Positions 34,331-47,357 are shown, counted from the stretch's first letter. The stretch: DNA of 64,000 bases from Dendrocalamus latiflorus (GCA_017311315.1 CM029664.1:43530640-43594639), one strand, 5' to 3'. Translations and numbers: made by a program. The notes: generated by a model not told the origin, from the letters alone.

Positions 34331-35300
34331 TTGCTGCTCGCGCTCGGTTGCATCGTCAAGGCTTTATGCTAGAGTTTGGGCCTAGATCAAAATCGGACTT
34401 TAATAGTTTGGATCTAGACTGGAACATGCTTTTATTAATTAAATTTAGATTTGGAGCTGTAGCTCGCCCTTGGCCCATTAGAAGCCCTTTGCCTTCTCGT
34501 GAAGAGCGGTACATCAACTTCTCATGAAGACTTTTGCACTTGGTCCGTCTGCTGTCAACTATCAGATTGCCCGTGCAGTGCAAGGAAAAGGGGAGCTATT
34601 TTGCATATGTGTAGTACTGTATCATTTTTTTTATTTCAAATCTATCTTTCTGACATACGAATTTTCAATTTTAGCCCTCTTCGTGACCGTTAAAGTAACA
34701 GCAGACGACACGTGTCACCTGCCGAACTCCCATGATGTGGCAGGTTGGACACATCACGACAGTGAGCTCCAACTCAATAGGTGACGTCCGTGTGTGACAG
34801 GTGGAGGCCTGTCGCACCAGGTAGGCTCAGGAGCTCCTGGCACACTAGGCGCTACGACAGGAGCAAACTAAATGCACTAATGCATGCCTACACTAATGCA
34901 TGCTTAAGTACTTGCTTACACTAATGCATACTTAAGTTAAGTACTAATACATTAATGCATGTAACGTCTAAAGCTGGCTATTCAGCGTGGCCGTAGATGG
35001 CACCACGGTGTCCCTAACAATCATGATGCGAAAGTTTGGTAGGTGACATGTGTTACCTACCGCTACTTCTGTGGTCATGAAGGGGGCAAAAATTAAAAAT
35101 CCATGCGTCGGGGACCAAATTTGAAAAAAAAAGTTTTACTATAGAACCACATATACATCTATTTAGAAAAGGGAATGCCAGGTGGCACAAGTCCACAGTG
35201 CAACCATGGAAGTAAACTCCGGTTCATCATAATTTTACCATCTACACGTTTGTTATAAGTCTAACTGGGGCTAGTGAGAACAAATATATAGATATGCACT
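34331..35300. other. gene-free stretch with small repeats
   Basis: Short direct repeats of ACTAATGCAT(GC/AC)TTAAGT occur at 34880-34960. GTGACAGGTGG, ACACGTGTCACC and related C/G-box-like palindromes are scattered at 34700-34860. No coding frame is recognised. Confidence 0.4.
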
Positions 35301-36670
35301 TTGCATTGGTATCTAGTGGTAGATCCAAGTCTAAAATGTAGCTATGGCGAACTCACAAGTGTGAAGCAAATAGTATTGCCTAAAAGCAAAATAATCCACG
35401 ATCAAATTATATTGTAATCGCACTAATAATAGTATATAACACAAAATAGAAGAAATAATTACAATTCGTATGCAAATATGTGTTGATAACGGTAGAATAT
35501 TGAAAAATACCACACTAATGAAGAAGTATGTCACAATTTGATAATAGAACATGAAAGATGCAATAAAAAGTGAAGACAAAAACATACCACTAAATAACCA
35601 ACCACGTCTAGGAGAACAAGGTATTTTAATTCTTTGAGTTTTGTCTTGAAACCGTTTCTTGATTTATTTATTTTTACGATCAAGTCCTTTGAATATCTCT
35701 TGCTCGATATATCACCCTATCAAGTCAATAAGCCAATCATCGAATATCTTATTGCACAAATCGGTCTTGATAATATTCATAACTGAGAAAACTCTTTCAA
35801 TCGATGCTATCATTACCAATAGTAGCAATGCTAACTCGATGAGGCGGTAGACCAAGGGAAATACAATATGCCTTTCAGTTTCAACTATCTTCACGGCCAA
35901 ACTTCCAATGGTAGTTCCGGCGTTAAAATTGCCGGTACTTCCGATCCCGCGAAATCTCAAACCTCACTCGGAGGGTGCTCTCTGGAAAAAAAAGGTTCCG
36001 CTCGGAATTCGGAGCTTTCGGTCGCCGGTAGTACCAATTTTGTTTGCGGAACTGCGGTACTACCGCTCTTCCAGATAGAGCACAGATTGGCTTTTAAAAT
36101 AGATTTTTAATGAATGCATGATCCTAGTTTGATCCAAATGGCACAATAATTTTGCTATCAAGCTACTTGCCATGATCCCTCTTTATGGTACGATTATATA
36201 GCCTATAATCCAGTCTTCCACCTTTTCTCCTAAGACTGGTAAAAGTAAACAGGGATCATATTCTAAGACCTTTGTCTTGAGCCATTTTTGATCTTCACAT
36301 TGATTCTTAGCTTGCATCTTTGTCAACCACTTATGGACTTAACCTTTAATCACTCATTGAAACACGTTAGTCCTATATTCACATAAATTCATTAATTACC
36401 AAAACCATTTTTAGGGGCCTAGATGCTTTCATAAGCCCAACTCACTTTTGATCTCTAATGTCAGAATGAAAATCATCAAGTGGTATACGAAGTCCCGGAT
36501 TAGCAATGATATGATCCGGGTTGAATTGCTTTATACCTTCATCCATTTGTTGCAGTTGTGTAGCTGCAGCTTCTTGTTCTTGTTGTCGTTATGCAACTTC
36601 TTCCTCTTATTGGACTTGGAGTTGGACTTCATGTTGAGATTGTGCATATGTAGCCATCGTTCCATTTTTC
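35301..36670 (-). pseudogene. hAT transposase (TTF/DUF4371 type), internally deleted and split by an LTR
   Basis: The C-terminal hAT dimerisation domain reads on the minus strand at 35910-35600: LAVKIVETERHIVFPLVYRL, IELALLLLVMIASIERVFSV and MNIIKTDLCNKIFDDWLIDL, ending in stops. An N-terminal piece lies upstream on the same strand at 36670-36445: MDEGIKQFNPDHIIANPGLR followed by IPLDDFHSDIRD, with stops before it. The whole central region is missing and a SIRE-like LTR lies between the pieces. Near 35303 TAGTGGTAGATCCAAG resembles a decayed hAT end (CAGTGGCGGA type), also seen near 59470. It is non-functional. Confidence 0.75.
35912..36440 (-). mobile_element. SIRE/Maximus-like copia LTR fragment inside the hAT pseudogene
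   Basis: On the minus strand it starts TGAAAGCATCTAGGCCCCTA at about 36440, the typical start of SIRE/Maximus-type grass LTRs. The body matches the LTR at 42600-44125 (CCATGATCCCTCTTTATGGT, AGACTGGTAAAA). The short length (about 530 bp) means it is truncated. Motifs such as GGTAGTACCAATTTTG and GCGGTACTACCGC near 36040 are shared with the other copy. Confidence 0.65.
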
Positions 36671-39321
36671 ATCATGCTTTTGCTTGAAACTTTGCTAAAA
36701 TAGCTCTTCAAATCTATTTCTACCAAATCAAATAAGCAAGCAATGACAATATCACAATACATTTCAATAATCCATTTGATTTTTGTAACTCACAAGTAAT
36801 AGTAAAGACCAAATATTTATCACTTACTCAGTAACTTGCTATTGAATTTGGAGCTTTTTATCATTCTATTCATTTTGAATTTGGACCAGCTCCTGCCAGT
36901 GGACAATTTAGTAATAGAACCAGCTCCTGCCAGTGGACAATGCCAAATAAAATTTTTATGACAAAACTGTGTTTATTGATAAATGATATATGGATAGAGG
37001 AAAATTAAAGATTAGAGCAACATCTTATTCCAGGAAAGGTAGAAAAATACATTGCTCAATGTTACTATTGTTACAAGGTATGTGTCTTAGTCACAGGATA
37101 GTAGGGTAAATCACAGAAAACGGATGCATTTCTTTGATAGAGGGCTCTAGTAGATTTATTGAATAATGAATATTTGCACTACAGGTGCATCTAGCAGGAA
37201 TGGTCACAAAAAATGTGCAGAGTTAGACAGTATGTTAAGAACTCTACTATTTCATTACTATTATAAAAGAATGAGTTGATGGTTGTACGTTCATTCTCCT
37301 CCAACCGCTCTATTTTCTTAACTTCTTACCATTCTCTACTTTCTAACGATCAGAGTAATTCTCTTCTATAGCGAGTTCCGTTGCAACACACGGATATGCA
37401 ACTAGTGTACAAACAAATACTTCTATTAGCTTTTTTGAGCAATAGCTAATAGGTAGGTACAGTGGCCAGAGAGCCCACCTGTTAGAGACTGTTTCAAACA
37501 ATTTGCAAACACTTAATTAAAATGCTTGTGATAATGGAAAAGTCAGATGAATACAGTTAAACATTAGCATCAAAATGCCACAGCATCAAGCATAATTCAG
37601 CCTGCTAAACACAACGAAAGAAAGATTTCGAAGTTTACACCTTTATAAAATCTAGCAGTAATATTTTCTTCCTAGTCGATCTACCGGAAGGGGGGAAACA
37701 CAGATATGAAAAAAAAATTCTATTACCAAGGCAAGCCGTAGTACACTTGCCCCGTCACGTACAAAGAATTAGTCATTGGTGTTGCATTTTTCAAGATCCT
37801 CTTCATGGGAGGATGTGGAAAATTTCTTCTTTTTTTGCATTTTTTAATGGTCACTTTGACGGCTTGACAAAGCGGCCGCTGTAGACTGCAGCTCTCTGGT
37901 TGGCTGGCCACTGACCGTCGCTGCGCTCCCTTGGCCAGTGGCCGCCGCGCTACCTTGCCTACTCTAGGGATAGGGTTGCTTTGCTCCTCCACGCATCCAC
38001 TCGGGCACTCGGCTATGCGCGTCTGCTCCCGGCAGCTCGAACTTTTGCTTCTCTCGCATCTCTTCTAAGTTCTACTCACCTTCTGGGCTAAACCACCGAA
38101 CGGCTGGGCTCAACTCTCAAGTCCAACTTGCTCGACTCTTCGTGACTTCATCGGCTCATCATGAGAAATGAAGCCTGGTCACCATGATGCGGTGATGCCG
38201 CTGTATCGGTGCCTGCTTTGGAGGGGGGTGGGGGTAGGGGCAGGCGGCGACAGAGTTCAGGCGGCCACTCGAGTCTCGACCTCGTCCGAAAGGAGGATCC
38301 GCCCTTGTTGGTATGGAAACATGAGTCTTCAGTGATTCGATGATGATTCTTCTATTAGAAAATTCCGAGAAAGGTTTGAACTAGTGTCATGTCACTAGCA
38401 GAATTTTCTCAACCAAAATGAGAAAACGAACTGCTGGTAATTGCCTAGCTACCACATCTACAGAGACGTGCAACCCATACACAAGAGCTCTGGGTCCTCA
38501 ATGGCATCTTCATAAATCAATTCTCGTGATGTATGCTACATAAGCTTCAGTAGCTTGCATTTAACACAATGGGACGGCGAGGCATTGGCATCTCATTATC
38601 CCGTCTCATCGTCCTTGACTGACACTAATGGTGTCACACAATATAGCTGAAAACAAGAGATGGTTTGTCCTTAATTTCTTTTCAAATGCCAATATGATGA
38701 TGTCGTTTTCAATTGCTACAGTAACAAAAGCGACACAACAACCCAGTAAGTTCTACTGAAACCACTAACTAAAAATTTTACAATATCTTTTTTTCCAATC
38801 ACAAAGAAGCCGCACACGTACATACATCATCACACATGCATATCACACGCGCGTACACATGAGTGTACTCCTTTAGCATATGCCTTGAAAGACGGAGGCT
38901 AAGAATAAATTCATGACCTCACAAAAAGTCTACTGAAAACACACTCACGTGTGCGTAAATATGGGCACCGGGATTTAAACATTAGTATATCATGATCTCA
39001 CAAAATTCCTACTGAAAACACACTCACGGATGCATAAATATGGACACTGAAATTTAAACATTAGTATATAAAATGGTACACCCATAACTCTACCACCTAC
39101 GAAAAGATGGTTTTGAAAAAGTTTTACAGTCTCAAAGTACGTATCATATGTGCAAAAAAAAAAGTGATATGAATGTTTAAGAAAACAATGTTCTAGTACT
39201 AGAGTAAGATAGTTTAGTCAATCTCGGTTAAGTGAGTCAGGCCACCTGCCCACCATAAACCGGACCGCTGTTCTTGCTTCCCACCTAAACAAAACCAAGC
39301 ACAAGCCAGAGCCAGGAGGAA
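36671..39321. other. gene-free stretch upstream of the RING gene
   Basis: A 23-bp direct repeat (ACCAGCTCCTGCCAGTGGAC plus AAT) occurs at 36885 and 36919. An ~85-bp imperfect tandem repeat lies at 38905-39075 (CTACTGAAAACACACTCACG twice), with a tRNA-B-box-like GGGATTTAAAC that hints at an old SINE. Frames such as 37723-37992 have no recognisable motif. The RING gene promoter should lie in the last few hundred bases, but no clear TATA box is seen. Confidence 0.45.
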
Positions 39322-39521
39322 GCATGCCGGGAAGGAGACGGTTAGGCCAACCGTTTTTTTCTTCATTCACCTCCACTCTTGGGGCCAAAGCAAAGCCGTT
39401 AGATTATTCGTCACCATCTCGAACCCAACTCGCCTACTCCCTCCCACCCATTTATCGATCCCTCGAGGCGCGAACCAACCATGCCAATGTCCCTCGTCCT
39501 CCCCCCTGACGGGCCACCACA

Positions 39522-41350
39522 ATGCGACCGCCTTCGTCGTCGGCGATGCCGGGAACAAGTCGCGGTGGCGGCGGCCGGTTTTCGGCGTTCACGATGCGCG
39601 CGGTGGCGCGCATGTCGAGGTCGCGGTGGTTCATGTTCCTGAGGCGGGTGTACCAGTACCAGAACGGCCCGAGGTCCGACCTGGGCTCCAACCCCTTCAA
39701 CTCGCCCGGCTGGCTCGCCCTCGAGCTCGGCGTGATCGTCGCGCAGATGGTCGTCACCACCGCCGTCGTCGCCACCTCCCCCAAGGAGCGCCCCGCGTGG
39801 CCGCTCCGGCTCTGGGTCGCCGCGTACAACGTCGGCAACGTGCTCAGCCTCCCCCTCCTCTATTGGCGCCACAGGCACTCCTCGGCCGCCGGTCGCGGCG
39901 ACGCCCTCTCGGACGACCCCGAGATGCACGGCGCCAATGGCGCTATAAGGTTCCAAACTGAACATCGTCATTTGCGCCAAAGTCGAAATTGTGCACTACA
40001 ACAATAGGTTTCCTGATGAAATTCTTGTGCATTAATTGCAGGAACAGCTCGTATCTGATGAACAAGGCTAGGGCGTTCCTGGAGCTGTTCTTCGCGATGT
40101 GGTTCGTGATGGGCAACGTTTGGGTGTTCGACGCGCGGCTGGGGTCGTTCCACCGCGCGCCGAGGCTGTACGCGCTCTGCATCGGCCTACTCTCCTGGAA
40201 CGCCGTCGTCTACTCGCTCCCCTTCCTCCTCTTCCTCCTGCTCTGCTGCTTCGTCCCGGTCGTCGGGTACGCGCTCGGGTACAACATGAACTCGGCCTCC
40301 GTCGGGCGGGGCGCCTCCGACGAGCAGCTGGCCGCGCTGCCGCGGTGGTGGTTCAAGGAGCCCGACGTGCCGAGAGACCGCGAGAACGATGATCAAGTGA
40401 GTACATATATGCATGTTAATTTTGCGCATATGGTGTCGCAGATTTTCAGGTACATTATGATCAGGTTACGTAGTAGCAATTAGCAAAGATAGCAGCAGCA
40501 TTTCTGTATGAGTTAGGAAAGTGGAGTTCACAAAAAGGGATAGCAGGAAGCCAGGAAATCACCAGACAAATGATTGGTAAACTCAACTATAGACCAGAAT
40601 AGGATATCACAAAGAAGTGAAAAACGTGCGTCCGAAACTAGAACAGGGCTCCCTTTTTGGACGATACTAAGATAACAAGTACTAACTTTACCTTTTTGGA
40701 TGGTGCCTAAAATAAGAAGTTGCACAGGTGACTGAAATTTTTTTATTTTTCAGTCACCTAAAGTTGCACTTTGAATCACCTGAAGTTGCACATGTTTTTT
40801 TAGGGAGGCTGCAATTTTAGTTGATTGAGAGTGCAATTTCAAGTCACCTGAAGTTGCACTCTGAATCACCTAAAGTTGCAGCTGTTTTTTTGGATGGGGC
40901 TGCAATTTTAGTTCATTGAGAATGCAATTTCAGGTGACTGAAATATAAAAAAAATTCAGTCGCCTGTGCAATAGCAAAACTGAAATAAGAATAGAAGCAC
41001 CTGATCCTTCTATTAGTAAGCGGTACTCCCAACTTGGCAAACATGAACTGACTAGCTAGCTAGCTATATGTGATGAACATTGTTATGTTAGACTGTGACG
41101 ACATGTATATTTACTGCATGGCGAAGAATCCCCAGCGAACTGCTTCGATCCATAGTGTTTTTTCAGTAGTTTGATGGATTTTCTTAAATATTAACTGCAA
41201 CTGCAGGAGTGCTGCATATGCCTGGCGAAGTACAAGGAGAAGGAGGAGGTGAGGCAGCTGCCGTGCACACACATGTTCCACCTGAAATGCGTGGACAGGT
41301 GGCTCAGGATCATCTCCTCTTGCCCTCTCTGCAAGCAAGAGCTCAAGTAG
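39522..41350 (+). CDS. membrane-anchored RING-H2 E3 ubiquitin ligase
   Basis: Three exons (39522-39949, 40042-40396, 41207-41350) joined at GT-AG sites give 308 aa. After a basic head comes RRVYQYQNGPRSDLGSNPFN, a hallmark of the plant At1g12760/At4g11680-like family. About four hydrophobic segments follow: residues near 67-85 and 95-112 in exon 1, and near 150-170 and 185-210 in exon 2. The C-terminal RING-H2 finger is CCICLAKYKEKEEVRQLPC, THMFHLKCVDRWL and SCPLCKQELK, with all eight zinc ligands in C3H2C3 order. The expected role is transferring ubiquitin from an E2 to membrane-associated substrates; substrate unknown. ATG 39522 is preferred because the upstream ATG at 39481 is out of frame; the ATG at 39546 is an alternative. 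Exons 1 and 2 are very GC-rich, as is common in grass genes. Confidence 0.9.
40723..40974. mobile_element. MITE-like insertion in intron 2 of the RING gene
   Basis: GCACAGGTGACTGAAATTTT at 40723 is inverted at 40950-40974 (AAAATTCAGTCGCCTGTGC). Inside are two direct copies of a ~93-bp unit (CACCTAAAGTTGCACTTTGA...GAGAGTGCAATTTCA and its near copy). It is non-coding and will be spliced out with the 0.8-kb intron. Confidence 0.75.
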
Positions 41351-42600
41351 TGACGTCTACTCCTATACGGCGCCCGGTGATCGATCAGTGGAGCTTGCAT
41401 TCTAAGCCAGGGATCGATCGGATCGGATGGCGCGACCTACACTGCGCGCGCGGTTCGACGCATGCATCGCGCCTCACGAAAACTCTCGCCGACCCTCGAC
41501 TAACCTAGACGCTGACACGCGATGGATACACTTGCATGTTGCACCTCGAGATAGGTAGGTTAGGCTCTTGATAGGTGGAAAATGTGTTAAAAAAGGGGTC
41601 ATTTTTGTTATCTTTGTATTGCTCCACTGATCTTGCCTCGCGTGAGATTGAGTTACACATGTAACTTTTGAATAGAAATCAATGTAGGTATCGTAAAGTT
41701 TCCTTTGATCTCACTCGGTGCATACGATGCCAAGACAGAATAATGACCCCGAGAGGTGTTTCGTTGTAGGCTGTAAATGAGCTCGAGCATGCCTGAGATT
41801 GCCGTCGAGCTTTGAGTTTGACTCGGATAAAGCTCGAACTCATCTTGTGTAGACTCGGTAGCACATAAATTCGGCAAAAAAAAGGGAATTCTAACTAGGG
41901 CAATCAGCTAATGACATAGCAATATAGCAGCAGTTTCTAATAGACAGATTAGAGAAAGATTTGCCAAGTTTCTAATAGTACACTGTAGCACAAAAGACAA
42001 ATTAGAAGTTTAGAACATAACATGGTAACAACCATCACATATTAAAAGTTTTGAATGGGAGGCCAGCGACATGATAACAAATTAACAACCATCACATGAT
42101 AGCAATCAGCCAATCACAGTCCACAGAGCAATATAGCATGCCAAGTCTGTGCCCTTGTATGATTGTATTAGCCGACAGCCACACCAATTGGCCTCCTAGG
42201 CAAACATGCCAAGAGTACAGCCGCAGCAAGCAATCTACTTCAGTGGAATACGCAACAACTACAGATAAAGGAATAATCGTAAGATCATCAAATTTTTACT
42301 TCTTCACAACAACAAAAGAAAAGGAGAGGTGAAGGGAATAGTTCATATTAGCTCCGCGGTCTGACTTGGTGTCAGGATGGATGCATGGAGCCGAGACGGG
42401 GATGTTGTTCGTAGTGGAGGAGGAGCAGGGCGCTGAGGGCCTTGAGGCTCAGCAACAGAGAAGGCAGGGCATGGCGTCTACCATTCTAGCGTCGACTAGT
42501 TGACGCTCAGCAGCAGAGGAGGCAAAGCAAATGTAGGATCAAGGATAATCGACTAGAGGAGGTGCATAGGAGGTTTTTAAATTGTTTTGGGTAATCATAA
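41351..42600. other. RING gene 3' flank and gene-free DNA
   Basis: The 3' UTR probably ends near AATAGAAATCAATG at about 41670. Beyond it, CAACCATCACAT and related phrases recur at 42030 and 42085. No further gene is recognised. Confidence 0.45.
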
Positions 42601-44125
42601 TTTTAGCAAGTATGAACTAAATTTAAAACCTTTTACACAATTAAACCTAAATCTTGTTGGCTTCACTAAGGCACCACTAGCAAGTTAATACTAGATACAT
42701 TTCTAGCTACACAATAAAAATCAATATAAATGCTAGAAATGTAAATACATAGAGTAAAGATAAGAGATAAACCACAATGAAGACATGCGATGTTTTTCCT
42801 GTGGTATTAAAGACTTACCGGTCTTCGCTAGTACACGTTGAGATAAGACCAAACGGATTTGACCAGCTCCACAAATTGAGCCTAAAAGTCTCAAGTCCAC
42901 TAAGATTACTCTTCCTCTACTCAGGAGATGGTAAGCACCAAACCACTCACAAATGATGTCGGGTCTCTTCACAACCTTCTTTGAAGAGATCACTGTACAA
43001 TCTTTCTTTAAGTCATCTAGGTGCCAGCAAACACCAAGAGTAATAAGTTATAACACTTGCTTGAAGGTTTCTCGAGCTTCACAAGGATCAACAAATGATA
43101 CAATGCAATTGAATGCTCTCAATAACCACAAAATGGGCAAATGGTGTAAATGTATTGGAGAGAGTCTAGAAAGAGCTCAAGAGTATTGAATGAATGTTCA
43201 AGAATGCCAAGAGAGCTCTTTTGCATCTGGTAGTGGAGTATATATAGCCCCCACCCACCAGAATGACCGTTGGGGTCGAAATCCCCAAAAAAAAAGGGGA
43301 TTTGCAGTACTACCGTTATGTAGTTGTCGATACTACCTCACCCACTACTTATCGACTATTTAAGGTTCATTAAATGCACAGAAACTAGCTGTTACTTCAA
43401 ATATCGTTAGTACCACCCTCACAAGGTCCAGTAGTACCAATTGTGCGGTAGTATAGCACCCAAGCTGTGGTAATTCTAATTTTCAGAGGAGATAAAATAC
43501 TATAAAACATACCTATCTAAAAATTAGCTACCACCATATAAATTTTGGTATTACCGATATTCGGTAGTACCGCCAATTATGCGCTCATACCGTTCTGCGG
43601 TATTACCATACAACACATGCGGTAGTACCATTTCAAAGAAAGTCAAAAGAATACCTCTCTGGAAATTAGTTACCGGCATGTAGAGGTAGGTAGTACTGAG
43701 CAGTGGTACTACTGTTTAAGACAAGCAGTCGTACCGGTTTTGCAAGGGATGTCCAGGTAGAGTTCCAAAAGAATTTCAAATTTATTCATGAACATTGTAT
43801 TGATCCAAGTGGCACGAGTTAAGCTTTAAACTATTAGCCATGACCCCTCTTTATAGTATAACACTATTCGACAAACCTGGTCTTTTCATCCAATCATCGA
43901 GACTGGTAAAAAGCTATAAAGCTGTCTTTAGACTACATTTTATATTTTCCTTGAGCTTTATCTTGATACACGTCAATCTTTGATCATTTTTGTATGTCTT
44001 TTTCATGACGTCATCAAACTTAGGGACTAAACATTTTAATCATCTCAATAAACACATAAGCCCCTTTAATTATTGTCATCATTAATCACTAAAAATATTT
44101 TTAGAGGCCTAGATGCTTTCAATCT
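42600..44125 (-). mobile_element. SIRE/Maximus-like copia LTR
   Basis: On the minus strand the LTR starts TTGAAAGCATCTAGGCCTCT at 44125. Directly outside it, + strand AATCTCCTCCTTGTTGGTAA corresponds to the purine-rich tract that precedes the 3' LTR in this family. A TATA-like box (GAGTATATATAGCC) is at 43230. Other LTR features are CGGTAGTACC-type repeats and GTCTCAAGTCCACTAAGATT at 42890. The inner border near 42600 is uncertain. It shares sequence with 35912-36440. Confidence 0.7.
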
Positions 44126-44700
44126 CCTCCTTGTTGGTAATTGATGACAACATAAACGACATGAATGAATTGAAAAGTTTGAATATACATCAAGTTCAAA
44201 AATAAGCTGCATATTCTAGTTTTGACTTTTGATTTGTAATTAGTTCTTGAGATGAGCTCAAAGGATATGAAGAATTAGTTGCTTTTAAAATCAATCAACA
44301 AATAAACAAACTCCTCCTAAACATGTGCATATGAGTTCATGAAGTGATTTTCATGCACATGTGTGGATTTTTAGGAAATTTTGGCAGAGTTTCCTTTATT
44401 TATTGATTTGAGAAAACTTGATAACATTATAAGTGAGAAATATTTGAACAATATGAATCAACAATAATCATTTGATGGACATGATAAACATGATAATAGC
44501 ATAACCATAAGAAGATAGCAACAACATAACAAAGTTATAATCCAAGAGCATGCATAACTTTAACTTCAACTATTATAAATTCATCCAACCAAAAGATGAG
44601 ACCAACAGATAGATAGTTAAGATAAGATAAGACCAAATAGATAGTTAGTTAAGATAACATAGGATAGCATAAGTCTTGAGGTCCCGACGCTTCATGCTTT
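44126..44700 (-). mobile_element. 3' internal tail of the SIRE-like element
   Basis: Non-coding DNA adjoining the purine-rich tract, with TTGATGACAACATAAACGAC and CATGTGCATATGAGTTCATG. No pol frame remains, so the element is truncated on its 5' side. Confidence 0.5.
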
Positions 44701-44809
44701 ATTCATCTTGCTCTCCCTTGATTTTTTCCTCTTTGGTATCAATAACAAAAACCTCAAGCTTGATCTTTCCTCCTTGATCTCACAAGCCTCAAGCTTTTCT
44801 TATTGGTTG

Positions 44810-46796
44810 TGATTGGACCTGACATGAGAACGATGGGTTTGGCCCGATTTGAACTAGTCCAGATTTAGGCCGACAGGCATCGAATTAAGGACTGATGACC
44901 AAGCTGAGTTGCCGGCCCAGGTCAACAGAACAATATTTTTAGTGTTTAAGCCAATGTTAGGGCCTAAAAGTGGCCCAGCCTAAATAGCCCAGATGTAACG
45001 GGCTCTTCAACTTGGTTTGAATCTTCGTCGAAGAAATCTCCCGAATGTCGAAGTCTACACGTGGAAATAACCTACCAAATTTAAATAAATTCAAATTGAC
45101 TTCAAATATTTGAAATTAGGCCAGAAATGGATAGAGGAGAATTTTTGATGAATTTAGAAATTTGAATGGGCTAAATCAGAGTTAGGACGAAGGAGAACGG
45201 GCTCCGGGAAGTTTAAATTCAGGGAAAAGAAAAGGAGGAATTTCTGGAATTATCTTTCTAAAAGAAAATCTAAATTATGACATCAGCAAGGAATTTCTTT
45301 TCGGCTGAATTATTTTCCAACTGAAAAATCCGGTTTACTGCGCCAGCATGACATCAGCCTGAGGGGGTTTGACTGACAGGTGGGCCCTCGGTCCATGGAC
45401 TAAGCCCACGGAGGAGGCGAAGTGGTGAGGTGGCACGGGGTGATGGGGTGGCAGCCGGGCGCCTGCGTGGCGCCCGCGTGGCGGCCACGTCGGCTGCCAC
45501 CTCGCCCTCGGTGCTGAGGTGGCGAGCGCCGGCGGGGGGTGGCTCGGGCCTGGCGGCGGCGGCGGCGCACCGGTGGCCGGAGGCCGGCGGCGACAGGCGG
45601 AGGAGGGAGAGGAGGCACGGGGGAACCTGGGGGTGGGGCGCAGCTTACCGGAGGCGGCCGGGAAGAGGCCGGCGGCAGTACTCGGGCGCTTCGGCACGGC
45701 GGCGAAGGAGCGGCCGGGAGGGCGTGGGAGGTGGAGGAGGAGGTGGTGCGGAGTGAGGGGAGGCCGGGGGAGGTATTTATAGGGGTCGGGGAGGGAGCAC
45801 GGGCGCGCAATTGCTCACCGGAGATGGCGCGGGGGCGGCGGAAATGGCGGGGAATTAGGGGGAAAGCGGCGCGGGGACGGCGGGATTCGGGCGCGGGGAT
45901 GGCGGGGCTGGTCGGGGAAATAAGAGGGAGGGAGAAGGAGGAGATTCGGGCGACCGAGGGGGCGGCGGAAATGGCGGCGGTGAACGCGCGGCCGAACGGG
46001 ACGAGGAAGGAAGGGCGCGGGGAAGAAGAAGGGCGCGCTGACAGGCGGGCCCGGGCGGCAGCGGGAGAGGGAGGAGGGCCGGCTGACGGGTGGGGCCAGG
46101 GAGAGAGAGAGCGGCGACGCAGGCGTGGCTGGGATGGCGACGCGTGGCGGGGTGGGGAATCAGGCGGCTGGCGTGAAGGGGGGCGGACGGTGGGATGTGT
46201 CGGGCGCGTGGGGGCGGGTGAATTCCGACCACCCACGTGGCGAGCGAGGGAGGAGGGTAGGCGGGATCCGGGCGGCGACGTGGGCGGATCTGGGCCATCC
46301 ACGTCTCGTCCAGAGGGAGGGGTTGGGATTTTTATTTTTAAATTTTGATTTTGATTTTCAGAAAAGGCTAGGAAATTCAATAAAGCTCAGAAAAAATGAA
46401 ATAAATTACAAAAATTCCAGAAAAATTCACAAAAGTTTCTGGACAAGTTTTTGACTTAGATAAAATATTTTCAACTTAATGTGGTAATATATGTTTATAT
46501 TTGAAATACTTTTTAATTTCAAAATAGACCTTTAAACTCCAGAAAAACCAGAAAACCAAGTAAAAGCCAAATAAACTCAAATAATTTATTTGAAATAGAA
46601 TTTTTATAGAAATTAAAAATATCTTTTTATTTAACAATATTTCTGAGTTTTACTTAAATTAATTTTCAAATGCAGCATTTTTGAAAAGCAGAAAATCAGA
46701 GCAACTCAAAATAAAATCTTTAGGCAACAAAAATACTTATTTTAAATTTTTATTTATTTATTTATTTTTATTTTAATAAAAACCTGAGCTGTTACA
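44810..46796 (-). mobile_element. large gypsy-like solo LTR
   Basis: On the minus strand it begins TGTAACAGCTCAGGTTTTTA at 46796, followed by a 300-bp A/T-rich tract, then a very GC-rich part with the TATA-like CCCCTATAAATACCTCCCCC near 45775. This is the architecture of large grass Ty3-gypsy LTRs. The long open frames here (269 and 326 codons) are proline/arginine/alanine-rich low-complexity readings of GC-rich DNA. The far border is approximate; no target duplication was found. Confidence 0.6.
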
Positions 46797-47357
46797 AGAT
46801 CCCCACATGGCTGATGCAGTAGGAGTAGCATCAGGGCATCCACAATGCTCCACCGTGCTTGGTGGGCATGCAGATCCACGTCAGAGCTGAGCCACGATAG
46901 AGGGGAGGAGGAAAGGTGTGGCTTGCAGTGTGTCAGAGAGGTCTGTAGAAGCTGCGGTGGTTTGGAGGAGATAAGGTGGTCCATAGAAAGAGGGGGAGAC
47001 AAAAGGGCATTGCACCTCGTCGCTTTGCCCAAATCGCGTGTGGTGGCCGTCAGTGATCGGGTAGACGATGTCGACGATGACTAGATCTAGATGTTGTTGT
47101 CTGGATCCCGGCGGCGATGTCAAGCGAGGGTAGTGGCGGTGACTGGATCTAGACGTCATTGACTGGTTCTGGCCAGAGCCTAGCGGTGGCGAGGGTGGTG
47201 CCGGGCAAGAAGATGTTGGGCGCAAGGGCGACGGCGCTGAGGCTTGAGAATGACAGCGACAACCAGTTTCATTCATATCTAGATGGGCACGACTAGATCC
47301 GACCATGGAGCAGTCACGGTAGTGTTGGATGGGTGACGAAGTGGTGTTGGAACCATG
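46797..47357. other. left outer flank of the foldback structure
   Basis: GC-rich DNA with repeated ACTGGATCTAGACG/GACTAGATCTAGATG phrases. It has no inverted counterpart on the right, where the mirrored sequence stops at 58242. Confidence 0.5.

Noticed and set aside
37723..37992. 89-codon minus-strand frame with basic C-terminal half
   Set aside because: No known motif, no support from neighbouring exons, and located in repeat-derived intergenic DNA.
39411..39980. 189-codon minus-strand frame opposite the RING gene exon 1
   Set aside because: Shadow of the GC-rich sense exon, whose frame encodes a recognisable conserved protein.
45400..46380. Long frames (326 codons minus, 269 codons plus) in GC-rich DNA
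   Set aside because: Both strands are open at the same place with Pro/Arg/Ala-rich low complexity. The region is the GC-rich part of a gypsy-like LTR.
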